Part shown: positions 51,987-63,248 of the stretch, piece after piece
Layout of the letters: each line of letters starts with the position of its first letter
Position numbering within the stretch: the stretch's first letter is position 1
From: Thermithiobacillus tepidarius DSM 3134
GTDB lineage: Bacteria > Pseudomonadota > Gammaproteobacteria > Acidithiobacillales > Thermithiobacillaceae
Reading direction: 5' to 3'
Assembly: GCF_000423825.1 (NCBI RefSeq)
Contig: NZ_AUIS01000004.1
Span: 145,351-209,350 of the forward strand
Length of the DNA stretch: 64,000 nt
Position numbers and translations under genes: made by a program
The notes under the pieces: generated by a model
Database searches by the model: none
What the model was told of the DNA's origin: nothing
Seen by the model: the letters and a program-made list of their open reading frames with translations, nothing else

Positions 51987-53357
51987 CTACTCGGCGCTTG
52001 AGCCGCACACTTTTGCGGTATTGGCCTGCCGCCCGTTCAGGGCTGCCACGGTCCGTTGATAGCGCGCCGCGACCACCTGCCGGTCCATCTCATTGGGCAG
52101 GCTTGCGCGCGCGTCGCCTTCGACCTGGGCTGCGTGCCGCAGCAACGCCTTGCGATCCTCTTCACGGCACAACCGAGGAGCGACGGCGGCGATGACATCC
52201 AGCATGTGGAGCACGACGCTGGCGCTGCCCCGCCCGTACTGCCGGATCTGATTGAAGGCGGCATTGGCGACGGCCGCAAAGGTGCCGTTTTCCGCGATGA
52301 TGCGCAGCTGCCCGCGTGCATCGTGGCGCTGACGGCCCGGCATGTCTCTTTGCGCCAGTTGGGCAAGGGCGGCACCCAGCCAGTCCAGGCAGTTCATGGC
52401 CGTGAATGGATCATTGATGCCGGGCGAGAGCGCGCGCACCGCGATTTCCACCAGTTGATGCACGGCATACTCGACGTCCTGGGTCGGTGTGCGGTGCCGG
52501 CCGATGAGAAAGGCGCCGCAAATCCGGCGGGCCAGGCGCGCATCGCAGCGCCCGGCAGGCCAGGCGGCCGCCAGCGGGTCGTCGCGGGTGACGAAGTCGC
52601 CGGGGCGGCACAGCAGATGCAGGATCAGGTCGCGGTTGCTGGCGATGGCGAGCAGCGTTTCACTCTCCACGGCCTGCACGTAGCCGCTGTGCCGGCTCCG
52701 GATCATGCAACGGTCTGCGTCGTCCATGGTGGAATCTGCTGACGCGGGGGCGGGGGCCGCGGGCGTCTGCGGTGCCTGTCCCAGCTCGTCCGGGAAGAGC
52801 CGGTCGATGCCGGCCTGGAGTTCCGCCGCCACCACGGCAATCAGGTTTTCCGCCTGAATCGACTCGGAAACGTGGTGAATGAAGTAGATCAGCACGCCCA
52901 GGCTGATGGTGGCCAGCAGGACCCCCGCGGTGACGGAGAGATAGGGCACGAACTGCGTTGCTTCGACCGCGCGGACCGTACGCAGTACCAGCAGGCAGTA
53001 GATGAAAGTGGCGATGAAGGTGCCGAGCACGATCTGATTGCCCGTATCGCGCATGAAATTGCGCAGCAGGCGGGGACCGAACTGGTTGGAGGCCAGAGTG
53101 AGTGTCACGACGGTGATGGAAAAGGTCACGCCGGCGACGGTGATCATGGAGCCGGCGATGGTGGACAGCACCTCGCGGGCGCCCTCCGGACCGCCGGTCC
53201 ACAGCCAGCCGACCGTCCGTATCCACTCGTATCCGATTCGCTCGTCCGCTTGGACCGTGGCAAAGGCCAGGGCCACCGCCGCCAGCGTCATGAGCATGGG
53301 AACGAACCACAGGCTGCTGCGTAGTGCGTCCCACCAGCGAGTCAGACGCGTTTTCAT
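51987..53357 (-). CDS. DUF2254 membrane protein
   Basis: 456 residues. Four membrane spans in the first 165 residues (for example FVPMLMTLAAVALAFATVQ and STIAGSMITVAGVTFSITVVTLTLAS), then a large soluble part with TQDVEYAVHQLVEIAVRALSPGINDPFTA, the DUF2254 hallmark. Function unknown. Its ATG overlaps the stop of the MscS-type gene (4 bases), so the two form one minus-strand unit. Confidence 0.88.
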   Translation of the reverse strand: MKTRLTRWWDALRSSLWFVPMLMTLAAVALAFATVQADERIGYEWIRTVGWLWTGGPEGAREVLSTIAGSMITVAGVTFSITVVTLTLASNQFGPRLLRNFMRDTGNQIVLGTFIATFIYCLLVLRTVRAVEATQFVPYLSVTAGVLLATISLGVLIYFIHHVSESIQAENLIAVVAAELQAGIDRLFPDELGQAPQTPAAPAPASADSTMDDADRCMIRSRHSGYVQAVESETLLAIASNRDLILHLLCRPGDFVTRDDPLAAAWPAGRCDARLARRICGAFLIGRHRTPTQDVEYAVHQLVEIAVRALSPGINDPFTAMNCLDWLGAALAQLAQRDMPGRQRHDARGQLRIIAENGTFAAVANAAFNQIRQYGRGSASVVLHMLDVIAAVAPRLCREEDRKALLRHAAQVEGDARASLPNEMDRQVVAARYQRTVAALNGRQANTAKVCGSSAE

Positions 53358-54379
53358 GGCTGCTCGTCCGCGTTGCGGCGCCTGTCCGGCTGGGCGCCGC
53401 CAGCATTGCTGCCGCTGCGAGCCACGGCCTGGGCCAGCTGCTGGATGGCTCCGGCGATGGTCCGCGCGTGCGGCGCCTCGCCCGGTCCCGCCGGCCAGCC
53501 CTCACGCTGGCGCCGCCGATCGCCGTCGCTGCTTTCGGTCTGATCGTGAAAGAGCAGCACCCGGGTTTCGAAGGGCAGATCGATGCCGTGCTCGCCCAAG
53601 GCCCGGCGGATAGCGGCCAGGACCTGGTCCTGGGCATCGAGGGCGTCGGCCTGGCGCGGCGGCTCGATCCACCAGCGCACGCGCAGCTTGATCGCACTGC
53701 CCGCCAGGCCGACCACGAGCACGTCCGGCGCCGGTTCGGCCAGCACCCCTGGCACCTCCTGCACTGCTTGCAGCATGAGTGCCTTGGCGTCCTCGATATC
53801 GTCGCCATAGCCGATGCCGAGCTCGTATTCCAGGCGCCGCTGGGCATAGGCGGTGTTCACGATGACCGCATCGGTGAAGAGCTTCGCGTTGGGAATGACG
53901 ATGCGGCGCCCGTCATAGGTGCGGATCATGGTGGCGCGAGTCTGGATATCCTCGACCACGCCTTCGAAAGCGGCGACCCGGATCTGGTCGCCGATGCGGA
54001 AAGGCTCGTGCAGGAGCAGCAGGATGCCCGCCATGAAATTTTGCAGGATGTCGCGGAAGGCGAAACCAATGGCCACGCTGCCGATGCCGAGCAACTGCAC
54101 CAGTTGGCCAGGTCGAAAAGAAGGGAGAACGATGACCAGCGCGACCAGGGTGCCGACGAAAATGATCAGCGCCTGCGCCAGCCGGCCCAACACCAGGCCG
54201 AGGTTGCGATGGCGATGACGGCGCGCGCTGAAGCGCCGGATGCCGTGGCGCACCGTTCTGCCCGCCAGGTAAAAGAGCGCGAACACCAGCAGGGCCACCA
54301 CGATGTAGGGCAGCCGCTCGATGAAGCCGTTGAGCATGTCCTGCACGGCGATGAGCGCATCCGTCATATCCAGATTCAT
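53354..54379 (-). CDS. small-conductance mechanosensitive channel (MscS family)
   Basis: 341 residues from ATG 54379 (AAGGTGG 6 bases upstream); a start at 54421 is less good. Spans at about 20-42 and 65-90, pore helix QLLGIGSVAIGFAFRDILQNFMAGILLLL, beta-domain DQIRVAAFEGVVEDIQTRATMIRTYDGRRIVIPN and the C-terminal cage domain. It opens under membrane tension to release osmolytes. The tail beyond residue 290 is long, charged and not conserved. Confidence 0.93.
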   Translation of the reverse strand: MNLDMTDALIAVQDMLNGFIERLPYIVVALLVFALFYLAGRTVRHGIRRFSARRHRHRNLGLVLGRLAQALIIFVGTLVALVIVLPSFRPGQLVQLLGIGSVAIGFAFRDILQNFMAGILLLLHEPFRIGDQIRVAAFEGVVEDIQTRATMIRTYDGRRIVIPNAKLFTDAVIVNTAYAQRRLEYELGIGYGDDIEDAKALMLQAVQEVPGVLAEPAPDVLVVGLAGSAIKLRVRWWIEPPRQADALDAQDQVLAAIRRALGEHGIDLPFETRVLLFHDQTESSDGDRRRQREGWPAGPGEAPHARTIAGAIQQLAQAVARSGSNAGGAQPDRRRNADEQP

Positions 54380-54628
54380 GATGCCACCTTGAGAAAAGTG
54401 CTCATTTCCCTGATTCACCATGAAACGCCCCCACGATCAATCGGACCGTCAGCGTATAAGCCTGCCGGCCCGCGCCGCTGCCCGGGTGCTTTGCGCACGC
54501 GCCGATCGCGCTTCTGTTTCCCGTGACCACAACAGGGAAGCTGCATCGCAAATGGCGACCGTTGCCGGTGAAAGCGGCACGCCGCAAATCTTTACAAAGC
54601 GCTGCAACTGTGAAAAAGTAGCGTATCC

Positions 54629-54647
54629 GCGAATGATTCTCACTTAT
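54629..54647 (-). promoter_or_regulatory. Fur-box-like sequence before the FTR1 gene
   Basis: On the complementary strand the site reads TGAGAATCATT at its core, 10 of 11 matching the centre of the Fur consensus; over 19 bases the match is about 12. It lies 13 bases before the chosen FTR1 start. Confidence 0.5.
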
Positions 54648-54659
54648 GAGCAGCTGGCC

Positions 54660-56618
54660 ATGGTTACTCACCCTCTGATGCGCACGCTTTTTTTGTTTCT
54701 TTTGCTGCTGAGCGGCGCCCAGGCGGCCCTCGCCGCACCCGCCACCCCGGCGGAGCAGGAGCGTGCTCAGCGCATCGTGCACATCCTGGCCTATGTCTCC
54801 GCCGACTACGAGGGCGCCGTGCAGCACGGGCGGGTGGCGAGCGAAGCGGAATACGCGGAGCAGCAGGAATTCGTGCAGCGTGCCCGGGAGCTCCTGGCGG
54901 AGTTGCCCTCGGTGGCGGACAACCGGGGCCTGCAGGAGGACATGGCGGCCCTGGTCCAGGCGGTGGAGTCCAAGGCGGACGCCGACGTGGTCAAGCAGCG
55001 GGCCGGCCAGGTGCGCGGGGCGCTGCTGAGCAGCCTGCAACTGCAGACGGCGCCCGCGCAGGCGCCTTCCCTGGAAAATGGCGCCCGCCTTTTCGCGCAG
55101 AATTGCGTCTCCTGCCACGGCGCCAAGGGCTTCGGCGACGGGCCGCAGGCCCGCGGCCTGGAGCCGGCGCCCACCAATTTCCACGACCGGGCGCGCCTGG
55201 ACACCCTCAGCCCCTACGGCCTGCACAACACCATCCGCTTCGGCGTCAACGGCACGGCCATGGGCGCCTATCCGCAGTTCTCCGACCAGCAGGTCTGGGA
55301 TTTGGCCTTCTATCTGTACAGCCTGCGCTACGACGAAGGCCAAGTGCATCGCGGCCAGGCGCTCTTCGCCGGCGAGCCCGCCGCCTGGCTGGACCGCTTC
55401 GGCGGGCTGCAGGGCCTGTCGGCAAAGTCCGACCACGAACTCCTTGGGGCGCAGGCCGATCCAGCCGCCCAGGCGGTGCTGGCCTACCTGCGCAGCCACC
55501 CGGAGGCGGTGCGCGGCAGCACCTCCGCCATCGCCCTGACCCGGGCGCGCCTGGAGGCTTCCTGGCAGGCCTATCAGGCCGGCCAGCAGGCTCAGGCCTA
55601 CAGTCTGGCGGTATCCGCCTACTTGGACGGCTTCGAGGCCGTCGAGCCGGCCCTGAACGCCGTCGATCCCGCGCTGCGCACCCGCATCGAGCAGCAGATG
55701 GGCGCCTATCGCAATGCCATCCGCGCCCGCGAGTCCGTGGCCGAGGTCGGGACCCTGTACCGGGGCCTCCTGCCCGAGCTGGATGCCGTGGAAGCGGCCC
55801 TGTCCCAGCGCGGCCTGTCGCCCGCCGCGGGCTTCCTCAGCGCCTTCACCATCCTGCTGCGGGAGGGCTTGGAGGCGGTGCTGGTGGTCGCCGCCATCGT
55901 CACTCTGCTGGTGCGCGCCAACCGTCGCGACATCCTGCACTACGTGCACATCGGCTGGATCGGCGCCATCCTGCTGGGCTTCGGCACCTGGTGGGCGGCG
56001 GGCAAGCTGATCGCGATCACCGGGGCCAATCGCGAGGTGATCGAAGGGGTGAGCGCCATGGTGGCGGTGCTGATCCTCTTCTACGTGAGCTACTGGCTCA
56101 TCGCCAACCTGGAAGTGCACAAGTGGAAGCAATTCCTGCACGAGAAGATCCAGCGTGCGACCGGCAAGGGCTCCATGTGGGCACTGGCGGGGGTGTCCTT
56201 CATCGCCGTTTACCGCGAGCTCTTCGAGACGGTGCTCTTTTATCAGGCGCTGTGGGTGCAGGCGGGGCCCCAAGGGCAGACATCGGTGATCGTCGGCACA
56301 CTGAGCGCGGTGGCGGTGCTGCTCGTGCTGATCTGGGCGATCTTCCGCCTCGGCGTGCGCCTGCCGCTGCGGCCTTTCTTCGCCGCCAGCTCGGCGCTCC
56401 TCTATCTGCTCGCCTTCGTGTTCGCCGGCAAGGGCGTGCTGGCGCTGCAGGAGGCGGGCTGGCTGCCCACCACGCCGGTGGCCTTCGTCCGCATCGACTG
56501 GCTCGGCGTCTATCCCACCCTGGAGAGCCTGGCCCTGCAGGGATTGCTGCTGGCGGCCATGCTCTTCGCCGTCTTCTACACCTTCGTCTGGACGCCGCGC
56601 ATGCGCCCGGCGCACTGA
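54660..56618 (+). CDS. cytochrome c-FTR1 iron permease fusion (EfeU-like)
   Basis: 652 residues from ATG 54660. The frame is open back to 54420, but the signal peptide (MRTLFLFLLLLSGAQAALA) favours 54660 or 54678. Layout: signal peptide; helical part; class I cytochrome c with CVSCH at 149-153 and a likely Met ligand in NGTAMGAYPQF; helical linker; FTR1 permease from about 385 with LREGLEAVLVV (401-411) and YRELFETVLFY (518-528), the two REXXE iron motifs. Iron(III) import coupled to oxidation at the cytochrome is inferred. A Fur-like box stands before it. Confidence 0.9.
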   Translation: MVTHPLMRTLFLFLLLLSGAQAALAAPATPAEQERAQRIVHILAYVSADYEGAVQHGRVASEAEYAEQQEFVQRARELLAELPSVADNRGLQEDMAALVQAVESKADADVVKQRAGQVRGALLSSLQLQTAPAQAPSLENGARLFAQNCVSCHGAKGFGDGPQARGLEPAPTNFHDRARLDTLSPYGLHNTIRFGVNGTAMGAYPQFSDQQVWDLAFYLYSLRYDEGQVHRGQALFAGEPAAWLDRFGGLQGLSAKSDHELLGAQADPAAQAVLAYLRSHPEAVRGSTSAIALTRARLEASWQAYQAGQQAQAYSLAVSAYLDGFEAVEPALNAVDPALRTRIEQQMGAYRNAIRARESVAEVGTLYRGLLPELDAVEAALSQRGLSPAAGFLSAFTILLREGLEAVLVVAAIVTLLVRANRRDILHYVHIGWIGAILLGFGTWWAAGKLIAITGANREVIEGVSAMVAVLILFYVSYWLIANLEVHKWKQFLHEKIQRATGKGSMWALAGVSFIAVYRELFETVLFYQALWVQAGPQGQTSVIVGTLSAVAVLLVLIWAIFRLGVRLPLRPFFAASSALLYLLAFVFAGKGVLALQEAGWLPTTPVAFVRIDWLGVYPTLESLALQGLLLAAMLFAVFYTFVWTPRMRPAH

Positions 56619-56631
56619 GCGGGCGGGCGCC

Positions 56632-58029
56632 TCAGTCGCAGATCTCCGGCGGCTGGGGCACGGCCTCGGCCGCGCTTTCTTCCACCCGGCAATGCAGATG
56701 GCCGCGCGCCAACCGCACGCCGATCCGCTCGCCGACGCTTACCTGACTGCTGTCCTGCACGATGCAGTTGCGCTCATCGCTGACGATGGCGTAGCCGCGG
56801 TCCAGCACCTTCAGCGGGCTGACCAGATCCAGTTGGCGGACCCAGTGATGGGCCCGTTCCCGATGCATGGCAATCGTCTGCCGGCCCAGGCGCGCCAGGC
56901 TGTGCTCGGCGCGCGCGAGCTGCTGGCGCAGCAGCGGCAACTGCCGCGCCGGGCCGCAGCGCAGCAGGTTGTCGCGGGCGCGCTGCAGGCGCAGCTTGTC
57001 GTGCTGGAGGCCGCGCTGCATCTGATAAGCGAGGCGCAGGTGCAGCTCCTCCACCCGCTGGCGCATCTGCCGGATGCGGCTGCCGGGGTGCTGCAGCCGC
57101 TGCTGCAGGCCGTCCAGCCGCTGGCTGCCGTCGTTCAGGCGCCGGCGCATGGCCAGCGCCAGGCGCGCCTCCAGCTCGCGGGTGCGCGGCAGCCACTCCG
57201 CCACGTCCTGGCTCACCAGCTCCGCCGCGGCGGTGGGCGTGGGGGCGCGCAGATCGGCCGCCAGATCGGCGATGGTGAAGTCGATTTCGTGGCCGACGCC
57301 GCTGACCACCGGGATGGCGCAGTCGCAGATGGCGCGGGCCACCGCCTCATCGTTGAAGGCCCACAGGTCCTCCAGGGAGCCGCCGCCGCGCGCCAGGATC
57401 AGCACGTCCTCCTGGCGGCGGGCGCTGGCCCGGGCCAGGGCGGCGACGATGGTCGGCACCGCCTCGGCGCCCTGCACGGCCACCGGATAGACGCACACCG
57501 CCAGGCGCGGCCAGCGCCGCTGGAGGGTGGACAGGATGTCGCGCACGGCCGCGCCCGTGGGCGAGGTGATGACGCCCACCCGGCGCGGCCAGCGGGGCAG
57601 GGGGCGCTTGCGCGCCGCGTCGAAGAGCCCCTCGGCCTGCAGCTTCAGCTTCAGCGCCTCGAAGGCGCGCTGCAGGGCGCCTTCGCCGGCTTCTTCCAGG
57701 TGCTCGACAATGAGCTGGAACTCGCCCCGGCCCTCGAAGAGGCTGATCTGCACCCGCGCCAGCACGTGCATGCCGTCCTTGGGGCGGAAGCGCAGCAGCT
57801 GGTTGCGGTTGCGGAACATGGCGCAGCGCACCTGCGCCTGGCTGTCCTTGAGGGTGAAGTACCAGTGGCCGGAGGCCGGGCAGGCCAGATTGGAGATCTC
57901 CCCCTCGATCCAGATGAGCGGAAAGGCCTTTTCCAGCAGCGTGCGCGCCTCGCGGTTGAGCTGGCTGACGCTGTAGACCGGGCGCCGGTCGGCGCCCGCG
58001 GACGGGGAGGGCGGAAAAAGATCCAGCAT
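56632..58029 (-). CDS. xseA: exodeoxyribonuclease VII large subunit
   Basis: 465 residues from ATG 58029; a TTG at 58038 is the alternative. OB fold at the N-terminus (LIWIEGEISNLACPASGHWYFTLKD), the core VGVITSPTGAAVRDIL, ILARGGGSLEDLWAFNDEAVARAI and SGVGHEIDFTIADLAADLRAPTPTAAAE, then coiled coil. With XseB it degrades single-stranded DNA. No xseB is next to it. It converges with the FTR1 gene (13 bases). Confidence 0.97.
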   Translation of the reverse strand: MLDLFPPSPSAGADRRPVYSVSQLNREARTLLEKAFPLIWIEGEISNLACPASGHWYFTLKDSQAQVRCAMFRNRNQLLRFRPKDGMHVLARVQISLFEGRGEFQLIVEHLEEAGEGALQRAFEALKLKLQAEGLFDAARKRPLPRWPRRVGVITSPTGAAVRDILSTLQRRWPRLAVCVYPVAVQGAEAVPTIVAALARASARRQEDVLILARGGGSLEDLWAFNDEAVARAICDCAIPVVSGVGHEIDFTIADLAADLRAPTPTAAAELVSQDVAEWLPRTRELEARLALAMRRRLNDGSQRLDGLQQRLQHPGSRIRQMRQRVEELHLRLAYQMQRGLQHDKLRLQRARDNLLRCGPARQLPLLRQQLARAEHSLARLGRQTIAMHRERAHHWVRQLDLVSPLKVLDRGYAIVSDERNCIVQDSSQVSVGERIGVRLARGHLHCRVEESAAEAVPQPPEICD

Positions 58030-58123
58030 ATTCGGCAACTTGGAACTCTGCTATAATTGAGGCACGGCATCTAAAGATACCGCTTGGCTCCTGAATTGCG
58101 CAAATTTCCTTGGAGGGCGTGTC

Positions 58124-58348
58124 ATGAGAGCGAATGTCGGCAACATCGATCGGACCATCCGGATCATCCTCGGCCTCGTCCTGCTCAGTCTGCTCTTCCT
58201 GCTGGAGGGCCCGGCCCGCTGGTGGGGGTTGCTGGGCATCGTGGTGCTGGCCACCGCCTTTACCCGCTTCTGCCCGGCCTATGCCATTCTGGGCACCGAT
58301 ACCTGCCACAACAAGCCGCCGGTGCCCGGGCACAAGCACGAGGCGTAA
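58124..58348 (+). CDS. DUF2892 small membrane protein (YgaP-like)
   Basis: 74 residues. MRANVGNIDRTIRIILGLVLL opens the DUF2892 hallmark; a second span covers WWGLLGIVVLATAFTRFCPAY; two cysteines (FCPAY and DTCHN) follow, as in the membrane part of YgaP-type rhodanese proteins. Family members are short and bind unknown partners. Its own strand has GGAGG upstream. Confidence 0.88.
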   Translation: MRANVGNIDRTIRIILGLVLLSLLFLLEGPARWWGLLGIVVLATAFTRFCPAYAILGTDTCHNKPPVPGHKHEA

Positions 58349-58383
58349 ATCGCGCCGATGAGTTTTCATCGCGCCCTCAACAG

Positions 58384-59992
<1,609 letters not shown>

Positions 59993-59995
59993 GCA

Positions 59996-61540
59996 ATGAA
60001 CGAACGCATTCTCATCCTGGACTTCGGCTCCCAGTACACCCAGCTCATCGCCCGCCGGGTGCGCGAGGCGCACGTTTATTGCGAGATCCACCCCTGCACG
60101 GTGGACCTGGACTTCGTCCGGGACTTCGATCCCAAGGGCATCATCCTCTCGGGCAGCCCCTTCTCCGTGCAGCAGGAGGGCGCGCCCATGGTGGACAAGG
60201 CGCTCTTCGAGCTCGGCGTGCCGGTGCTGGGCATCTGCTACGGCATGCAGCTCATGACCCACCTGTTGGGCGGCCAGGTGGCCAAGGCCACCCACCGCGA
60301 GTACGGCCGCGCCCACATCCGCATCGAGAAGGGGGAGGGCATCTTCGCCCCCTTCGGCGGCAGCGGCCAGCCCCAGGAAGTATGGATGAGCCACGGCGAC
60401 CGCATCGAGGCCATGCCGCCCGGCTTCGAGCGCCTGGCCTATACCGACAACTCGCCCTACGCCGCCATCCATGATCCCCAGCGCCGGCTCTACGGCATCC
60501 AGTTCCACACGGAAGTGGTGCACACCCCGCGCGGCGCCGAGATCCTCACCGCCTTCGTGCGCGGCGTCTGCGGCTGCGAGGGCGATTGGACCATGAGCTC
60601 CTTCATCGAGACCAGCACCAACGCCATCCGCGCCCAGGTGGGCGACGGCCACGTCATCTCCGCCCTGTCCGGCGGCGTGGACTCCTCGGTGGTCTCCGTG
60701 CTCATCCACAAGGCCATCGGCGACCAGCTCACCTGCATCTTCGTGGACAACGGCCTGCTGCGCAGCGGCGAGGCCGAGCGCGTCGCCACCGTGTTCCGCG
60801 AGTACTTCCACATCCCCCTGCGCGTGATCGACGCCGCCGACCTCTTCCTGGACCGCCTCAAGGGCGTCACCGACCCCGAGGAGAAGCGCAAGATCATCGG
60901 CCGCACCTTCATCGAGGTCTTCGAGGCCGAGGCCAAGCAGATCGGCGACGTGCAGTTCCTGGCCCAGGGCACGCTCTACCCGGACGTGATCGAGTCCATC
61001 TCCTTCAAGGGCCCGAGCGCCACCATCAAGTCCCACCACAACGTCGGCGGCCTGCCCGAGCGCATGCAGCTCAAGCTCGTCGAGCCGGTGCGCGAGCTCT
61101 TCAAGGACGAGGTGCGCGAGCTGGGCCGCGAGCTCGGCATGCCCGAGGAAATGATCCGCCGCCAGCCCTTCCCGGGGCCGGGCCTGGCCATCCGCTGCCT
61201 GGGCGAAGTCACGGCCGAGAAGCTCGCCATCCTGCGCCAGGCCGACGCCATCGTCCTCGAAGAGATCAAGGAAGCCGGCCTCTACGACCGCGTCTGGCAG
61301 TCCTTCGCCGTGCTGCTGCCGGTGCAGAGCGTGGGCGTCATGGGCGACGAGCGCACCTACGAGCAGGCCATCTGCCTGCGCGCCGTGGAGTCCGTCGACG
61401 GCATGACCGCCGACTGGGCGCACCTGCCCTACGAGGTCCTGGCCCGCATCTCCAGCCGCGTCATCAACGAAGTCAAGGGCATCAACCGCATGGTCTACGA
61501 CATCTCCTCCAAGCCGCCCGCCACCATCGAGTGGGAGTGA
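59996..61540 (+). CDS. guaA: GMP synthase (glutamine-hydrolysing)
   Basis: 514 residues. Glutamine amidotransferase domain with the nucleophile in [11 protein letters not shown] and His/Glu in [11 protein letters not shown]-pyrophosphatase with [16 protein letters not shown]-terminal dimer domain ending in KPPATIEWE. It converts XMP to GMP. Operon with guaB. Confidence 0.98.
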   Translation: MNERILILDFGSQYTQLIARRVREAHVYCEIHPCTVDLDFVRDFDPKGIILSGSPFSVQQEGAPMVDKALFELGVPVLGICYGMQLMTHLLGGQVAKATHREYGRAHIRIEKGEGIFAPFGGSGQPQEVWMSHGDRIEAMPPGFERLAYTDNSPYAAIHDPQRRLYGIQFHTEVVHTPRGAEILTAFVRGVCGCEGDWTMSSFIETSTNAIRAQVGDGHVISALSGGVDSSVVSVLIHKAIGDQLTCIFVDNGLLRSGEAERVATVFREYFHIPLRVIDAADLFLDRLKGVTDPEEKRKIIGRTFIEVFEAEAKQIGDVQFLAQGTLYPDVIESISFKGPSATIKSHHNVGGLPERMQLKLVEPVRELFKDEVRELGRELGMPEEMIRRQPFPGPGLAIRCLGEVTAEKLAILRQADAIVLEEIKEAGLYDRVWQSFAVLLPVQSVGVMGDERTYEQAICLRAVESVDGMTADWAHLPYEVLARISSRVINEVKGINRMVYDISSKPPATIEWE

Positions 61541-61557
61541 GCGGGGACGTGAGTCGC

Positions 61558-61585
61558 GTGACTGGTGAAATGTGATTCGTGATAC
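61558..61585 (+). repeat. four GTGANNN heptamers after guaA
   Basis: GTGACTG, GTGAAAT, GTGATTC, GTGATAC in strict 7-base phase. GTGATTC is the complement of the unit before hisS. Confidence 0.6.
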
Positions 61586-61604
61586 CGGAGCCGCAACGGA
61601 GCAT

Positions 61605-61628
61605 GCAGGAGCGGGCTTGCCCGCGATA
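61605..61628. repeat. REP-like element
   Basis: GCAGGAGCGGGCTTGCCCGC followed by GATA; identical core to the element at 50431. Confidence 0.85.
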
Positions 61629-61666
61629 AGGCAGTGGCTGACCCGTCCGGTGCTGGGGAGCGAATC

Positions 61667-61690
61667 TGTAGGAGCGATCTTGCCCGCGAC
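61667..61690. repeat. REP-like element, variant core
   Basis: TGTAGGAGCGATCTTGCCCG then CGAC; the left arm is changed (GAGCGATC), so the palindrome is imperfect. It lies 39 bases after the previous copy. Confidence 0.7.
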
Positions 61691-61770
61691 CTGCTCTTCC
61701 GAACTCCCGGTCATGCGGATAAGCGAAAACGCCCCTGAAAACCCAACCTAACACCCACCCCCGCCATCGC

Positions 61771-61809
61771 CCCGCTCCCTCTCCCTCCGGGAGAGAGCCG
61801 GGGTGAGGG
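61771..61809. repeat. CTCTCCC/GGGAGAG palindromic repeat before tadA
   Basis: CTCTCCC, loop TCC, GGGAGAG, flanked by CCCGCTC and GCCGGGGTGAGGG. Elements of this look are dispersed in many proteobacterial genomes. 41 bases before the tadA start. Confidence 0.65.
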
Positions 61810-61849
61810 CAGGGGCCAACACCCCAACAAAATCAAAACCCAACCCCCG

Positions 61850-62329
61850 ATGGCCACCCCCCCGACCCCCAACACCCCCGAAGCCGACCTCCACTGGATG
61901 CGCCGCGCCCTCGAACTCGCCCGCTACGCCGAATCCCAGGGCGAAGTCCCCATCGGCGCCGTCCTCGTCGGCCCCGACGGCAGCCTCCTCGGCGAGGGCT
62001 GGAACCAGCCCATCGCCACCCGCGACCCGACCGCCCACGCCGAAACCCTCGCTCTGCGCGCCGCCGCCCAACGTCTCGACAACTACCGCCTCGCCGGCAC
62101 CACCCTCTACGTCACCCTCGAACCCTGCCTCATGTGCGCCGGCGCCATGATCCACGCCCGCATCCAGCGGCTGGTCTTCGGGGCGCCGGACCCCAAGACC
62201 GGGGCGGTGCAGAGTTTGTATCAGGTGCTGGCTGATGCTCGGCTGAACCATCAGGTCGCGGTGACCGGCGGCGTATTGGCGGAAGAGGCGGGGGCGATGC
62301 TGAGGGCGTTTTTCAGAAGCCGGCGCTGA
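61850..62329 (+). CDS. tadA: tRNA-specific adenosine deaminase TadA
   Basis: 159 residues. Zinc and catalytic residues His63 and Glu65 (HAE) and the PCLMC motif (92-96). It turns A34 into inosine in tRNA Arg. The first two thirds use almost only C-ending codons, the last third (from about 62165) uses many G- and T-ending codons. The stop at 62329 abuts the integrase stop directly (TGATCA). Confidence 0.96.
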   Translation: MATPPTPNTPEADLHWMRRALELARYAESQGEVPIGAVLVGPDGSLLGEGWNQPIATRDPTAHAETLALRAAAQRLDNYRLAGTTLYVTLEPCLMCAGAMIHARIQRLVFGAPDPKTGAVQSLYQVLADARLNHQVAVTGGVLAEEAGAMLRAFFRSRR

Positions 62330-63241
62330 TCAGCGCGACAGCATGTCCAGCGGACTCTGCACGCCCCGGCCGCCCCGGTTCAGCACATGCGTATAGATCA
62401 TGGTCGTGCTCACGTCCTTGTGTCCCAACAGTTCCTGCACCGTGCGGATGTCGTAGCCCGATTGCAGCAGATGCGTGGCAAAGGAATGTCGCAGGGTATG
62501 CGGAGAAGCCGGCTTGCTGATGCCCGTGTCATGCAGGGCCTGCTTCATCGCGCGCTGGATCGCCTTTTCATCCATGTGATGCCGGCGCGTCTTGCCGCTG
62601 CGCGGGTCAACCGACAAGCCGCGGGCCGGGAACACGTACTGCCAGGCCCAGGAGCGACCGGCATGGGGGTACTTGCGCTCCAGCGCAAAAGGCAAATAGA
62701 CCTCGCCGAATCCCGCCCGCACATCCGCCTCATGCAACGCCTGCACCTGCATCAGATGCGCCTGCAAGGGCGCGATCAACGCATCCGGCAGCACCGTCAC
62801 CCGGTCCTTGCCGCCCTTGCCGTCCCGCACCGTGATCTGGCGGGCGGCAAAATCCACGTCCTGCACCCGCAGCCGTACGCATTCCATCAAGCGCATCCCG
62901 GTGCCATAAAGCAGGCGCGCAGCCAACCCCACCGTACCCGCCATGCGCGCGAGCAGTAGCTATACCTCCGTCACCGTCAGCACCACCGGCAAGCGGGCCG
63001 GCCGCTTGGCACGGGTCAGATTGTCCAGCCAGGGCAGGGGCTGATTCAGCACCTCGGGAGCGCCCAGCTCCAGGGGATGGCGCTTGCGATGAAACAGGAT
63101 GAATCGCCTGATCCAGCCCAAATAGGCCTGCTCCGTGCGCAGGCTATAATGCTTGGTGCGGATGAGGTCTCTTACCTGATCCAGCAGCTTTGGCTTGGCT
63201 AGGCTGGTGAGGATACCTGCTGTTTTCGATGGCGTAGTCAT
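62330..63241 (-). pseudogene. integron-type tyrosine recombinase IntI, decayed
   Basis: Read on the minus strand, one frame runs from ATG 63241 through KPKLLDQVRDLIRTKHYSLR and WLDNLTRAKRPARLPVVLT to an amber TAG at 62960-62962, then resumes in the same frame with [19 protein letters not shown]. The catalytic half keeps Arg (GMRLMEC), the integron-specific insert [42 protein letters not shown] and the tyrosine (MIYTHV). The N-terminal half appears to lack roughly 40 residues between GAPEV and PLPWLDN. Thus an inactive integrase with a nonsense codon and an internal deletion, unless the stop is suppressed. Confidence 0.85.
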
Positions 63242-63248
63242 TTTTGTG

